A DNA stretch of 56,258 nucleotides from Phycisphaerae bacterium (GTDB lineage: Bacteria; Planctomycetota; Phycisphaerae; JAAYCJ01): NCBI GenBank assembly GCA_012729815.1, contig JAAYCJ010000016.1, forward strand, positions 1 through 56,258, written 5' to 3'. The number at the start of each line of letters is the position of its first letter. Position 1 is the first letter of the stretch. The notes beneath the pieces were generated by a model. It did not search any database. It saw only the letters and a program-made list of their open reading frames with translations, and was not told the origin of the DNA. Below are positions 17,170-25,681 of this stretch, in pieces. A program made the translations under genes and the position numbers.

Positions 17170-17526
17170 TTACCTGCCCGACGTGGGCTTCCTGATCTGA
17201 TGCAACTCCGTCCCGCACGTGCGGCACACCCGGTGCTTCGCCCCGTTCTCGCTCACCCGGTAGCCGACCCGCACCCCGCGGTCGCACTTGGGACAGACCG
17301 GCATGACGTTCGAAAGGTTGATGGGCATCTCCCGCTGCACCCGCCCGCCCTGCGGATACCGCTGCGAACGACGCACGTGCTTGTAGTGACGGTTCACGCC
17401 CTCGACCACCACCTTGTTCTCGCCCGGCATCACCCGCAGCACCGTCCCGCGGACCTTGCTGGGCCGCTCGGCCGCCGCCTGGTTGCCGACTTTCACTTCC
17501 ACCGTATCGCCTTTGATGACTCGCAT
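17170..17526 (-). CDS. rplX: Large ribosomal subunit protein uL24
   Basis: 118 residues. The N-terminal KOW domain starts V-I-K-G-D-T-V-E-V and has the V-V-V-E-G-V-N family strand. The C-terminal part has C-P-K-C and C-R-T-C pairs that resemble a zinc ribbon, as in many bacterial uL24 proteins. uL24 initiates 50S assembly near the exit tunnel. The ribosome site AGGAG precedes the ATG. Confidence 0.96.
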   Translation of the reverse strand: MRVIKGDTVEVKVGNQAAAERPSKVRGTVLRVMPGENKVVVEGVNRHYKHVRRSQRYPQGGRVQREMPINLSNVMPVCPKCDRGVRVGYRVSENGAKHRVCRTCGTELHQIRKPTSGR

Positions 17527-17550
17527 GACTGCAAGCTCCTGTTTCTGGTC

Positions 17551-17940
17551 CTAAACCACCTCGCCGGCCAGCGAGATGATTTTGCCGAAATTCTTCTCGC
17601 GAAGCTCCCGGGCCACCGCGCCGAAAATCCGCGTGCCGCGGGGGTTCCGCTCCGCGTCGATGATCACCGCCGCGTTCGAGTCGAACCGGACGTAGCTGCC
17701 GTCCGTCCGACGCGTCGACTGCTTGCACCGGACGACCACCGCCTTGACCACGTCGCCTTCCTTCACGTCGCCCGACGGCAGCGCCTTCTTGACCGCACAG
17801 ACGATCACGTCGCCCAGGCCCGCCGTCTGCAGGGTGTACTTGCCCGTACGGGCCGTCGAACCCTTGAGCACCCGGATGCACTGGACCTGCTTGGCCCCGG
17901 TGTTATCCGCCACGTCCAACATGGTCTGCAACTGGATCAT
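17551..17940 (-). CDS. rplN: Large ribosomal subunit protein uL14
   Basis: 129 residues from the ATG at 17940 ([16 protein letters not shown]). The motif [16 protein letters not shown] is diagnostic. uL14 forms an intersubunit bridge. The frame extends upstream to 18033 but would lie inside rpsQ; the ATG overlaps the rpsQ stop in an ATGA arrangement, indicating coupling. Confidence 0.97.
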   Translation of the reverse strand: MIQLQTMLDVADNTGAKQVQCIRVLKGSTARTGKYTLQTAGLGDVIVCAVKKALPSGDVKEGDVVKAVVVRCKQSTRRTDGSYVRFDSNAAVIIDAERNPRGTRIFGAVARELREKNFGKIISLAGEVV

Positions 17941-18251
17941 TGATTGCTCTCCGTCGCACCGGCCGTGACGCTCTCCGAGCGCCGCACCACCCGGACCAGA
18001 CGCCAGGTCTTGGTCTTCGACACCGGCCTGCACTCCATAATCTCAACGCGGTCGCCGGTCTTGGCCTCGTTCCGCTCGTCGTGAACGTGCATCGTCGTCC
18101 GACGCCGCAGGTACTTGTTGTACCGCGGGTGCCGCGTGAGCTCCTCGACCATGACCTTGATCGTCTTGTCGCGATTGGCCGCGACCACCACGCCCTCGTA
18201 GTTCCGGCGCGGCTTGCGTTCCGTTTGTTTTGTCTGTTCGTCTGCGGTCAT
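17937..18251 (-). CDS. rpsQ: Small ribosomal subunit protein uS17
   Basis: 104 residues with an OB fold. The core [16 protein letters not shown], then [14 protein letters not shown] and [16 protein letters not shown] identify uS17, a primary 16S rRNA binder. Its stop overlaps the rplN start. Confidence 0.97.
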   Translation of the reverse strand: MTADEQTKQTERKPRRNYEGVVVAANRDKTIKVMVEELTRHPRYNKYLRRRTTMHVHDERNEAKTGDRVEIMECRPVSKTKTWRLVRVVRRSESVTAGATESNQ

Positions 18252-18276
18252 CGACCTGTTCCTTTGCCGTCAGTAA

Positions 18277-18531
18277 TCACTTGCCGCCCTTGCCCGCCGT
18301 CGAGTGGCTCTTCTCCAGGTGATGCTGGGTCGACTCGACGTCCTTGACCTCGCGCTCGCGAAGCGACGTCATGACGCGGGCGATGTCGCGCTTCGTCTTG
18401 GTCAACTGCGTCGGGTCCTCGAGCTTCTCCGTCACCGCCTGGGCCCGAAGGTCGAAAAGACGCCTTCGCAGGTCCTCCAGCAGGTTGTGAAGCTCTTCGG
18501 TGCTATGCTCTCGAATTTCCGTTATCTTCAC
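18277..18531 (-). CDS. rpmC: Large ribosomal subunit protein uL29
   Basis: 84 residues from a GTG at 18531 (M-K-I-T-E-I-R-E-H-S-T-E-E-L), preceded by AGGAGCAGGAG. The two-helix coil contains L-R-R-R-L-F-D-L-R-A-Q and T-K-R-D-I-A-R-V, as expected for uL29 at the exit-tunnel rim, the docking place of SRP and trigger factor. The open frame continues to 18924 inside rplP; that extension has no ribosomal-protein character and is rejected. The C-terminal 15 residues are a short polar tail. Confidence 0.94.
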   Translation of the reverse strand: MKITEIREHSTEELHNLLEDLRRRLFDLRAQAVTEKLEDPTQLTKTKRDIARVMTSLREREVKDVESTQHHLEKSHSTAGKGGK

Positions 18532-18547
18532 GACTGTGCTCCTGCTC

Positions 18548-18967
18548 CTACAGCCCGTGATGCCGCCGGACGAACCGTACCTTGATCGGCATCTTGTGCG
18601 CCACCCGGGTGAACGCCAGACGGGCCGTCTCCTCGTCCACGCCGCCGATCTCGAAGAGAACGGTGCCCGGCTTGACCACCGCCACCCAGTCCTCGATCTC
18701 GCCCTTGCCCTTTCCCATTCGCGTCTCCAGCGGCTTGCCCGTGATCGACTTGTGCGGGAAAATCCGAATGTACACCCGCCCCTCGCGGTGGAGGAAGTGG
18801 GTCGCCGCCATACGGCCCGCCTCGATCTGGTGGCTCGTGATCCACGCCGGCTCCAGCGTCTGAAGTCCGAAGTCGCCGAACGCCACCGTATTCCCGCGGG
18901 TCGCCTTGCCGTGGATCTTCCCACGCTGGCTCTTGCGGAACTTGACTCGTTTGGGCATCAATCCCAT
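18548..18967 (-). CDS. rplP: Large ribosomal subunit protein uL16
   Basis: 139 residues. [10 protein letters not shown]-x-K-A-T-R-G-N, R-M-G-K-G-K-G and the H-K-M-P-I-K motif identify uL16, which helps position A-site tRNA. ATGs at 18967 and 18958 are both possible; a GGAG eight bases before the first favours 18967. Confidence 0.96.
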   Translation of the reverse strand: MGLMPKRVKFRKSQRGKIHGKATRGNTVAFGDFGLQTLEPAWITSHQIEAGRMAATHFLHREGRVYIRIFPHKSITGKPLETRMGKGKGEIEDWVAVVKPGTVLFEIGGVDEETARLAFTRVAHKMPIKVRFVRRHHGL

Positions 18968-18986
18968 CGATCGTACTCCTCAACCT

Positions 18987-19685
18987 CTAGCGCTTGCCGC
19001 GACGGGTGAACCGACCGGCCTTGGCTTCTTGCTCGACCACTTCCTCGCCGAACATTCCTTTGTAAATCCACACCCGCACCCCGATCACCCCGTACGTCGT
19101 CCGGGAGATCGCGTAACCGTAATCCACGTTCGCCTGCAGCGTGTGCAGCGGGATCGATCCGAGAATCTGCGTCTCCGTCCGGGCCATCTCCGAACCGCCC
19201 AGGCGGCCCGACACGATCACCTTGATCCCCTTCGCCCCGGCCTGCATCGCCGACTCGCAACGCTGCTTGATCACCCGGCGGAAACTCGCGCGGCGGCGAA
19301 GCTGCTCCGCGATCGCCTCGCCCACCAACTGGGCGTCGATGTCCGCGTTGCGGATCTCCACCACTTCCACGTTCACCTTCCGGCCCGTCAGGTCCTCCAG
19401 CGCGCCGCGAAGCTTCTCCACCTCCGCCCCGCGCGGCCCGATCACCAGGCCCGGCCGCGCCGTGTGCAGCACCACCTTCACCTCTTCGCGCGTCCGCTCG
19501 ATCTCGACCCGCGCCACCCCCGCGTACGGAGGCTGACGGTTCAGGTGCTGGTCCACGTGGCTGCGAATCTTCTGGTCCTCGACCAGGCACTCGCCGTACG
19601 CCTGCTTGCTCGGGGCGTACCAACGGCTCAGCCAATCCAGGGTCACCCCGGTTCGAAATCCGATTGGAGATACTTTCTGGCCCAC
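18987..19685 (-). CDS. rpsC: Small ribosomal subunit protein uS3
   Basis: 232 residues, starting M-G-Q-K-V-S-P-I-G-F-R. An N-terminal KH domain (G-L-V-I-G-P-R-G-A-E) and the C-terminal S3 domain (Y-G-x-I-G-V-R-V-W-I-Y) are present. uS3 forms part of the mRNA entry helicase with uS4 and uS5. Confidence 0.97.
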   Translation of the reverse strand: MGQKVSPIGFRTGVTLDWLSRWYAPSKQAYGECLVEDQKIRSHVDQHLNRQPPYAGVARVEIERTREEVKVVLHTARPGLVIGPRGAEVEKLRGALEDLTGRKVNVEVVEIRNADIDAQLVGEAIAEQLRRRASFRRVIKQRCESAMQAGAKGIKVIVSGRLGGSEMARTETQILGSIPLHTLQANVDYGYAISRTTYGVIGVRVWIYKGMFGEEVVEQEAKAGRFTRRGKR

Positions 19686-19703
19686 GGTATTCCTCGCTAA
19701 AAG

Positions 19704-20042
19704 CTATGCCTGTGCCTGGTCCACTTCAATGTGGATGTGACTGGTCCGCCGCTTGATCACGAACATCCGACCGCGGTCGCCCATCTTCAGACGCTTCAGC
19801 GGCGTCCCCTCGTCGATCCGCGCCGCCGAGACGAACAACGCCTCGCGGTCCGCGTCGCCCTGGGACTGGGCGTTGCTCACCGCCGACTGCAAGACCTTGC
19901 GGATCATGTAGCTCGCCCGCTTCGGAGTGAACTTCAGCAGGTCCAGCGCCTCCGCGGCGTTCCGCCCCCGGATCATGTCGATCACCAGGCGGGCCTTCCG
20001 GGCCGATATCTGTGCTCCTCGATGTGTCGCAGACCAAGGCAT
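19704..20042 (-). CDS. rplV: Large ribosomal subunit protein uL22
   Basis: 112 residues. A-R-L-V-I-D-M-I-R-G-R, the long hairpin that reaches into the exit tunnel, and the end K-R-R-T-S-H-I-H-I identify uL22. It ends 18 bp before rpsC. Confidence 0.96.
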   Translation of the reverse strand: MPWSATHRGAQISARKARLVIDMIRGRNAAEALDLLKFTPKRASYMIRKVLQSAVSNAQSQGDADREALFVSAARIDEGTPLKRLKMGDRGRMFVIKRRTSHIHIEVDQAQA

Positions 20043-20079
20043 ATCTGTTTCCTCGTCGCTCGTAATCCGAAGGCGTCCG

Positions 20080-20346
20080 TTACCGTTTCGTTCCCGCGTG
20101 CCCGCGGAACGTCCGGGTCGGCGAGAACTCGCCCAGCTTGTGCCCGACCATGTCCTCGGTCACGAACACCTTGTTGAACGCTTTTCCGTTGTGCACTTCG
20201 AACGTAAATCCGATGAACTCCGGCACGATCGTGCTCCGGCGAGACCACGTCCGGATCGGACTGCGATCCCCGGTCTCGCTCATGCGTTCGACCTTCACCA
20301 GGAGTTTCTCGGCTACGTAAGGTCCTTTTTTCAACGATCGAGCCAT
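20080..20346 (-). CDS. rpsS: Small ribosomal subunit protein uS19
   Basis: 88 residues. A-R-S-L-K-K-G-P-Y, then [25 protein letters not shown] and G-H are the standard uS19 motifs. The protein is in the 30S head and contacts uS13. Confidence 0.97.
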   Translation of the reverse strand: MARSLKKGPYVAEKLLVKVERMSETGDRSPIRTWSRRSTIVPEFIGFTFEVHNGKAFNKVFVTEDMVGHKLGEFSPTRTFRGHAGTKR

Positions 20347-20367
20347 CGTCGCTCTCCACCAATATCC

Positions 20368-21219
20368 TTACAGGGTCAACTGCCCATAGCGCTTGCTGCG
20401 CCGGCGACGCATGATCAGGCTGTTCGACGCCTTCTTGGGCTTGCGCGTCTTCCCGCCCTTGGCCAGCACCCCGGTCGCCGACTGCGGGTGCTTCCCGCTC
20501 TTGCTGCGGCCCTCGCCGCCGCCCATCGGGTGGTCCACCGGGTTCTTCGCGATCGCGCGAACCCGCGGCCGACGACCCACGTGGCGATTGCGGCCCGCCT
20601 TGCCCAGCGAAATCTTCGCGTGGTCCAGGTTCCCGACCTGACCGATCGTCGCCCGGCAACGCGAGCTGAGCATCCGGATCTCGCCCGAAGGCAACTGGAT
20701 GTGGGCGGTCGGACCTTCCCGGCCGATCAACCGCGCCACGTTCCCCGCCGAACGCACCATCTTGCCGCCCTGACCCGGGATCACCTCGATGTTGTGAATC
20801 TCGTAGCTCACCGGCACCGACGAAAGCGGCATCGCGTTCCCCACCCGCGGCTCGACGCCCTCGCCGCTCTCCAGCACGTCGCCCACCTTCAGACCGATCG
20901 GGGCCAAAATGTAACGCTTCTCGCCGTCCGCGTAGTGCAGCAGCGCGATGAAAGCCGTCCGGTTCGGATCGTACTCGATCGACGCCACCTTCGCCGGAAC
21001 CCCGTCCTTGTCGCGACGGAAGTCGATCCGCCGGTACCGGCGCTTGTTCCCGCCGCCGCGACGCTTCGCCGTCGCCACCCCGTGGTGGTTCCGGCCGCCC
21101 GTCTTCTTCAGCGGTTCCAGCAGCGACTTCTCCGGCTCGGTCCGCGTGATCTCGCTGTACGAGTTGACCGAACCGAAGCGCCGTCCCGCGGATGTCGGAT
21201 TGTAGTTTTTAACTGCCAT
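20368..21219 (-). CDS. rplB: Large ribosomal subunit protein uL2
   Basis: 283 residues. It starts [13 protein letters not shown]. The conserved histidine loop near the peptidyl-transferase centre is seen as H-P-M-G-G-G-E-G-R. The RNA-binding and SH3-like domains are complete. uL2 is needed for subunit joining. Confidence 0.98.
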   Translation of the reverse strand: MAVKNYNPTSAGRRFGSVNSYSEITRTEPEKSLLEPLKKTGGRNHHGVATAKRRGGGNKRRYRRIDFRRDKDGVPAKVASIEYDPNRTAFIALLHYADGEKRYILAPIGLKVGDVLESGEGVEPRVGNAMPLSSVPVSYEIHNIEVIPGQGGKMVRSAGNVARLIGREGPTAHIQLPSGEIRMLSSRCRATIGQVGNLDHAKISLGKAGRNRHVGRRPRVRAIAKNPVDHPMGGGEGRSKSGKHPQSATGVLAKGGKTRKPKKASNSLIMRRRRSKRYGQLTL

Positions 21220-21252
21220 GTCTCAAAATCCCATTCCCTGATATCCAGCCGA

Positions 21253-21546
21253 TCAGAACAGGTCGATGTGGTAGTCCGGGTGCAACTCGACGTACACCTT
21301 TTTCCACCGCGGCGTCTTGCCGAAGGTCAGACGGAACCGACGACGCTTGCCCTCGCGGTTCGCCGTCCGCACCCCGCTGACTTTCACGTTGTAGATCTTC
21401 TCGACCGCTTCCTTGACCTGGAACTTCTTGGCGTCCGGGTGCACCTCGAAGCAATACACCCCGCCCCGCCCTTCGAACCGGCGCTCGGCCAGAAAGGTGC
21501 CCTTCTCGGTGACCAACGGTCGGATGATAACCTGGTAAATATCCAT
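21253..21546 (-). CDS. rplW: Large ribosomal subunit protein uL23
   Basis: 97 residues, with the start region I-I-R-P-L-V-T-E-K and the motif V-H-P-D-A-K-K-F-Q-V-K-E-A-V-E. uL23 lies at the tunnel exit and is the main docking site of trigger factor and SRP. Confidence 0.96.
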   Translation of the reverse strand: MDIYQVIIRPLVTEKGTFLAERRFEGRGGVYCFEVHPDAKKFQVKEAVEKIYNVKVSGVRTANREGKRRRFRLTFGKTPRWKKVYVELHPDYHIDLF

Positions 21547-21565
21547 CGCTTGTGACCCTTACTCG

Positions 21566-22222
21566 CTAGCTCGCCGGCTGCTCAGCCGCCACGGCCTTCC
21601 CGCTGGCCAAATCCTGCAGCTTCTGGAACCCGGCCTTCGTGATGAGCACCTTCCGGTGGCTCAGAATGTCGTACGCGTTGAAGTCCCCCACCGGAAGCAC
21701 GTCCACCCGCGGCAGATTGCGGACCGACAGGTAAACGTTTTTATCATACCCCTCAATTCCGATAAGGCAAGAGGTCTCGATCTTCAGGGCCTTCAGCAGC
21801 GCCGCCGCCTCCTTCGTCTTCGGCTGATCCGCCTGCAGCCCGTCGATCAGCAGCAGCTCCTGGTCCAGCATCTTGGCCAGCAAAGCCGACAACCGCGCCA
21901 TCCGCTTGGCCTTCTTCGGCATGTCCTGCGAGAAGTCCCGCGGAGTCTTCGCGAACGCCATGCCGCCGCCCCGACGGATCGGCGTCCGAAGCGGACCCAT
22001 CCGCGCCCGGCCCGTGTGCTTCTGCTTGAAAAGCTTCCGCGTCGAACCCTCAACCATCGCGCGGCTCCGGGTCGCCATGGTCCCCTGCCGCTTATTGGCC
22101 TGATACATCACCATGGCCTGCTTGAGCAACCGGCGCCGGACGATCGACCCAAAAAGGGTCTCATCCACCGACACCGTCTCAACCTGCTGCCCTTGGCGGT
22201 TGTAAACGGGCACCTCGATCAT
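21566..22222 (-). CDS. rplD: Large ribosomal subunit protein uL4
   Basis: 218 residues. The extended tunnel loop is seen in K-Q-K-H-T-G-R-A-R-M-G-P-L-R-T-P and G-G-G-M-A-F. In E. coli this protein represses its own S10 operon. It is separated from rplC by an unusually long 118-bp gap for this operon. Confidence 0.96.
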   Translation of the reverse strand: MIEVPVYNRQGQQVETVSVDETLFGSIVRRRLLKQAMVMYQANKRQGTMATRSRAMVEGSTRKLFKQKHTGRARMGPLRTPIRRGGGMAFAKTPRDFSQDMPKKAKRMARLSALLAKMLDQELLLIDGLQADQPKTKEAAALLKALKIETSCLIGIEGYDKNVYLSVRNLPRVDVLPVGDFNAYDILSHRKVLITKAGFQKLQDLASGKAVAAEQPAS

Positions 22223-22340
22223 GGCAACAATTCTCCTATGGTAGAGCTGGTGATGATTCGCCTGTCGGCCCGGTGGCCCAGCGGTTCGAATCGCAGCATC
22301 TACTGACTAAAGCAAATATTCTATTGGTTTTACTGAAACC
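22223..22340 (-). other. 118-bp rplC-rplD spacer with a tRNA-like string
   Basis: Elsewhere in this operon genes are separated by 0-60 bp. On the plus strand, GGTAGAGC (22240-22247), the self-complementary arm GGCC-CGGT-GGCC (22267-22278) and GGTTCGAATC (22283-22292) follow one another like the D-loop, variable arm and T-loop of a class II tRNA. No full acceptor or T stem forms, so no tRNA is annotated. An internal regulatory structure is also possible. Confidence 0.3.
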
Positions 22341-22994
22341 TTAGGACTTCGTCTTGCTCGCACGGATCATCACAAAACCTCCTGTCGGCCCGGGAACCAC
22401 GCCCCGGATCAGCAGGAGGTTCTTGTCTTTGACGATCCCCACGAGTTCCTGATTGCGAACCGTGCGGCGTGCATTCCCCATGTGGCCCGCCATCCGTTTG
22501 CCCTTCTTGATCCCGCCGCTGCGACCGCGTTCGCAGCCGTGCGAGCCGATACTGCCCGACGACCGGTGCTTCCGCTCCGTGCCGTGGCTGTCCGGCTGAC
22601 CGCCGAACCCGTGCCGCTTCATCACGCCGGCAAACCCGCGGCCCTTGGTCACCCCGACCACGTCCACGTGCTTGACCTGGTTCTGCTCGAACACCTCAAC
22701 CGTCACCATCTCCCCGACCTGGTGATCGGCCGCCCCGGCCATCCGGAACTCTCGGATAAACGCCTGAGGGGCCACCCCCGCCTTCGCACAGTGACCGATC
22801 ATCGCCTTGGTCGAACGCGATGGCTTGACGCCCTCGAAACCGAGCTGAACCGCTTCGTAGCCATCAGCATCCGGCCGCCGCACCTCGAGCACCGTACACG
22901 GGCCCGCCTCGACGACGGTGGCGCTGACCGCACGACCGTCCTCGGTGTAAATCTGCGTCATCCCGACTTTTTTGCCTAGTATTGCAGCAACCAT
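22341..22994 (-). CDS. rplC: Large ribosomal subunit protein uL3
   Basis: 217 residues. It starts V-A-A-I-L-G-K-K-V-G-M-T-Q-I-Y. The loop toward the peptidyl-transferase centre is seen as K-G-R-G-F-A-G-V-M-K-R and H-G-F-G-G-Q, the latter carrying the glutamine methylated in E. coli. uL3 starts 50S assembly. Confidence 0.97.
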   Translation of the reverse strand: MVAAILGKKVGMTQIYTEDGRAVSATVVEAGPCTVLEVRRPDADGYEAVQLGFEGVKPSRSTKAMIGHCAKAGVAPQAFIREFRMAGAADHQVGEMVTVEVFEQNQVKHVDVVGVTKGRGFAGVMKRHGFGGQPDSHGTERKHRSSGSIGSHGCERGRSGGIKKGKRMAGHMGNARRTVRNQELVGIVKDKNLLLIRGVVPGPTGGFVMIRASKTKS

Positions 22995-23023
22995 CTCAGT
23001 TCAACTCTTTCCGTAGCAACGGG

Positions 23024-23338
23024 TTAAGCTTTGATCTTGATGAACACGCCCGCCGGAACCGCCAGACGGTTCAACGCCTCGACCGTCCGAGGGGTCGGCT
23101 CCAGGATATCGATCAGACGCTTGTGCGTCCGAATCTCAAACTGCTCGCGAGACTTCTTGTCGATGTGAGGCGACCGCAGAACGGTGTACCGCTCGATCCG
23201 CGTGGGAAGCGGAACCGGGCCGCGAACCCGCGCGTTCGTCCTGCGGGCGTGATCGACGATCTCGCGGGCCGAGGAATCCAAGGCCCGGTGGTCATAACTT
23301 TCCATGCGTATACGAATACGTTCGCTTTCAACCGCCAT
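23024..23338 (-). CDS. rpsJ: Small ribosomal subunit protein uS10
   Basis: 104 residues from the ATG at 23338 ([12 protein letters not shown]). [32 protein letters not shown] and I-D-I are uS10 hallmarks. In other bacteria this protein also serves as the antitermination factor NusE. The frame extends to 23377, but the ATG has GAGG at nine bases and the family start. First gene of the superoperon. Confidence 0.97.
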   Translation of the reverse strand: MAVESERIRIRMESYDHRALDSSAREIVDHARRTNARVRGPVPLPTRIERYTVLRSPHIDKKSREQFEIRTHKRLIDILEPTPRTVEALNRLAVPAGVFIKIKA

Positions 23339-23415
23339 AGGGTGCAGCCTCAACCGTTTTCGGAAAACACCACGCACCCGGCCCGAGCTGCCGGCACCAA
23401 GGGTGCAGATTCTTT

Positions 23416-23443
23416 AATCTATCCGTTCTAACGCAGCAGTCAA
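23416..23443 (-). promoter_or_regulatory. Main promoter of the S10-spc-alpha superoperon
   Basis: On the minus strand TTGACT (23443-23438) and TAGATT (23421-23416) are separated by 16 bp. The DNA upstream of the -35 is AT-rich and could act as an UP-element. A start near 23409 gives a leader of about 70 nt. Confidence 0.75.
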
Positions 23444-23660
23444 CTAATTTTCTGAAAGAAATTTACAGAATTTTCACCCGCGGCTGATCGCTCCAGGTGA
23501 AACCCGTAAACGCAAGATTGTATCCAAACTCTCAGCCGTTGTCACGCAATTTTCCCAAAAGTAAGAATTTCTATCCGCCGACGCCCCCAAAGTCAGCCTC
23601 GCTCCCGCTCCCGATCGCCACAAGTGCTTCAATTCGCGCGACTTGCAGCCCATATAGGGC

Positions 23661-23688
23661 GACGCCCGACCGTGGTGGGCCGGGCGTC
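23661..23688 (-). terminator. Terminator-like hairpin after the PPi-phosphofructokinase gene
   Basis: Arms GACGCCCG (23661-23668) and CGGGCGTC (23681-23688); the stem can extend by two more pairs past one mismatch. It lies 70 bp after the stop. There is no following T run, so it may be a weak or factor-dependent terminator. Confidence 0.4.
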
Positions 23689-23758
23689 GAGTGAGGTCGC
23701 GCTGAGGTCGTCAGCGGCTCCGCTGTCAATCCAATGCGTCGGGAGGTCTTCCATCCGC

Positions 23759-24958
23759 CTAGAACAGGTAACCCGTGGTCGGCAGTTGACCGACCAGCGG
23801 GGCCACGTAGTCACGATACGAATCCGCGATGTCGTTGCCATCCACGATGTACTTGGCGTCCAACGACTTGGTCTGCCGCGCCACCGACGTCAACTCCGTG
23901 ACGAACGTCTCAACCGCGTACTTCGCGCCCTCGCCGGTCCGACGCATCGCCACCGACCCGTCCACGTTCTGCTGCACCGCGCACTTGACCGCCGCACGGC
24001 CCACCATCCGGGCCTCCCGGGCGTCCACCTCGCTGTAGAACCCGGGGAACGACCGCTGCAGATACCCGAACGTGTCCGCCCGGACCCGCAGCTTCTGCCC
24101 GAGCTTCGCCTTGACCAGGGTGGACAGGTAATCGCCCAACGCCCCCGTTCCCGAAAGCTGCACGTTGCCGTGGCCGTCCACCTCATCGATCTTGGCGATC
24201 TTCGTCGTCACCGCCGTCCCGTCCGCAAAATGGATCCCTTCGCTGACCACGACCACGCAGCGGTTGTACTTCTTCATCACCCGGTCCACGTCCGCTGCGA
24301 ACTTGTCCTCGTCGAAACTGACCTCCGGCACGTAGATCAGGTGCGGACCGGCCCCCTCGCGCGTCCGGGCCAGCACCGACGCCGCCGTCAAAAACCCCGC
24401 GTGACGTCCCATAATAACGTCGATCTTAATCCCCGGAAGCGACCGGTTGTCCAGATCGTCGCCCATCACCGCCGACGCCACAAACCTCGCCGCCGACCCG
24501 TATCCGGGGCAGTGATCCGTCACCCGCAGATCGTTGTCGATCGTCTTGGGGATGTGGAACACCCGCAGCTCATAACCCGACTGAACGGCAAGCTGATTCG
24601 TGATGTTCGCCGTGTCCGCCGAATCGTTGCCGCCGATGTAGAAAAAGTACCGCACGTCGTTCTGCTTGAACACCTCGAACATCTTGCGGCAATACTCTTC
24701 ATCCGGCTTGTCGCGGGTCGACCCCAAAGCCGACGACGGCGTGACCGCCACGTCCTCCAGCGTCTTTCCGCTCACCTTCGAAAGGTCGATGAAATCGCCC
24801 TTGATGATGCCCCGAACCCCGTGCCGAGCCCCCAGCAACCCGGTAATCTGGCTGTGGCCCACCGCCTCCTGGATCACCCCCACCAGCGACTGGTTGATCA
24901 CCGCCGTCGGCCCGCCCGACTGCCCCACCACCGCCTTGCCTTTCAGAATCTCCGCCAT
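23759..24958 (-). CDS. pfp: Pyrophosphate-dependent 6-phosphofructokinase
   Basis: 399 residues. Converts fructose-6-phosphate and PPi to fructose-1,6-bisphosphate and Pi, reversibly, in the cytoplasm. Donor choice can be read from two places: G-G-N-D-S (109-113) instead of the G-G-D-G of ATP enzymes, and P-K-T-I-D-N-D (137-143) with Lys where ATP enzymes have Gly. Both point to PPi. The M-G-R-H-A-G substrate motif is present. Its promoter is at 25024-25052, and a GGAG ribosome site lies upstream of the ATG. It diverges from a pyrophosphatase-like gene that could affect the same PPi pool. A separate ATP-type pfkA is at 48.4 kb. Confidence 0.93.
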   Translation of the reverse strand: MAEILKGKAVVGQSGGPTAVINQSLVGVIQEAVGHSQITGLLGARHGVRGIIKGDFIDLSKVSGKTLEDVAVTPSSALGSTRDKPDEEYCRKMFEVFKQNDVRYFFYIGGNDSADTANITNQLAVQSGYELRVFHIPKTIDNDLRVTDHCPGYGSAARFVASAVMGDDLDNRSLPGIKIDVIMGRHAGFLTAASVLARTREGAGPHLIYVPEVSFDEDKFAADVDRVMKKYNRCVVVVSEGIHFADGTAVTTKIAKIDEVDGHGNVQLSGTGALGDYLSTLVKAKLGQKLRVRADTFGYLQRSFPGFYSEVDAREARMVGRAAVKCAVQQNVDGSVAMRRTGEGAKYAVETFVTELTSVARQTKSLDAKYIVDGNDIADSYRDYVAPLVGQLPTTGYLF

Positions 24959-25348
24959 CGGTCAAAACTCCATAGATATGGGTCTAAACTTTGGTTTCCG
25001 CAAAACCGCTTTGCAGCATGGCCTTTATAGCCGCCCAATACCCAAATTGCAAACCGGAATGCCCCCGAAAACCACACCCCCCTCACCGGTCACCTACCAC
25101 GGCGGCAGCCGCACAGAATAACTCTCCGGACACAATCAGGAATTTGGCTCCTGTATTCCCGATCGCAGGCGGAGCCCGCGATCGAAAACGCAACGAACCG
25201 CGGCAAGCGGCGCAGAACTCCGACCGAAAGACCGACACCAACCATATCCCTCAGCCGTCAGCCGCCAACCGCCGCCTTCCTCACGCCAATACCTCTGGCT
25301 TTTGTACCCCAACCCGGCCATCATCGTGTCCATCAGAAAGGACATCCA
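24959..25348. other. 390-bp divergent intergenic region
   Basis: It holds the minus-strand promoter of the PPi-phosphofructokinase (25024-25052) and the ribosome site (AAAGGA) of the pyrophosphatase-like gene. An inverted repeat CGATCGC (25160-25166) / GCGATCG (25178-25184) lies in the middle. No gene is seen. Confidence 0.55.
25024..25052 (-). promoter_or_regulatory. Promoter of the PPi-phosphofructokinase gene
   Basis: On the minus strand TTGCAA (25052-25047) and TATAAA (25029-25024) are separated by 17 bp, giving a leader of about 60 nt before the ATG at 24958. Confidence 0.75.
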
Positions 25349-25681
25349 ATGCCCGCTCTGCCGCCCGCAACGCAAACCGACCGATTCTGGGCCGCCCTCG
25401 ACCAGCTCACCTCGCAGTCCGCGATCCGCATCGACGGCCCGCGCGGCAGCGCCCATCCGCGATTCCCCGACTTCATCTACCCGCTGGACTACGGCTACCT
25501 CGAAGGCGCCCAAGCCGCCGACGGCAACCCGATCGACCTGTGGCGAGGGACTCTCCCAGCCGACCGCGTGACCGCGGTGATCTGCACCGTGGATCTGCTC
25601 AAACGGGATACCGAAATCAAACTCCTGATCGGCTGCTCATCCCAGGAGGCCGTCCTGATCGAACGACCCGCCATGCCCTGA
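25349..25681 (+). CDS. Small inorganic-pyrophosphatase-like protein
   Basis: 110 residues. R-F-W-A-A-L-D is followed by I-D-G-P-R-G-S-A-H-P-R-F-P-D-F-I-Y-P-L-D-Y-G-Y-L, D-G-N-P-I-D-L-W-R-G and V-I-C-T-V-D-L-L-K-R-D-T-E-I-K-L-L-I-G-C. These follow the order of the family I pyrophosphatase barrel (the R-x-x-Y-P-x-D-Y-G-Y region and the D-G-D-x-x-D site), but the protein is only two-thirds of normal length and the active-site aspartates are reduced (D-G-N-P-I-D). It resembles short pyrophosphatase-like proteins known from several phyla; whether it hydrolyses PPi is uncertain. It diverges from the PPi-phosphofructokinase. An AGAAAGGA ribosome site precedes the ATG. Confidence 0.75.
   Translation: MPALPPATQTDRFWAALDQLTSQSAIRIDGPRGSAHPRFPDFIYPLDYGYLEGAQAADGNPIDLWRGTLPADRVTAVICTVDLLKRDTEIKLLIGCSSQEAVLIERPAMP

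Larger units (their letters stand above)
23339..23758 (-). other. 420-bp region before rpsJ: promoter, leader and hairpin, no gene
   Basis: Between the PPi-phosphofructokinase stop and rpsJ. It contains the operon promoter (23416-23443), an AT-rich stretch with the inverted repeat TTCTG/CAGAA upstream of the -35, and a strong hairpin at 23661-23688. No supported coding region is visible on either strand. Confidence 0.6.

Noticed and set aside
19927-21555. 542-residue plus-strand frame opposite rpsS, rplB and rplW
   Set aside because: Shadow of ribosomal protein genes in a GC-rich genome; no own ribosome site or recognisable motif.
22240-22300. tRNA gene in the rplC-rplD gap
   Set aside because: The T stem does not pair after TTCGAAT and no acceptor stem or complete anticodon arm can be built; kept only as a low-confidence finding.
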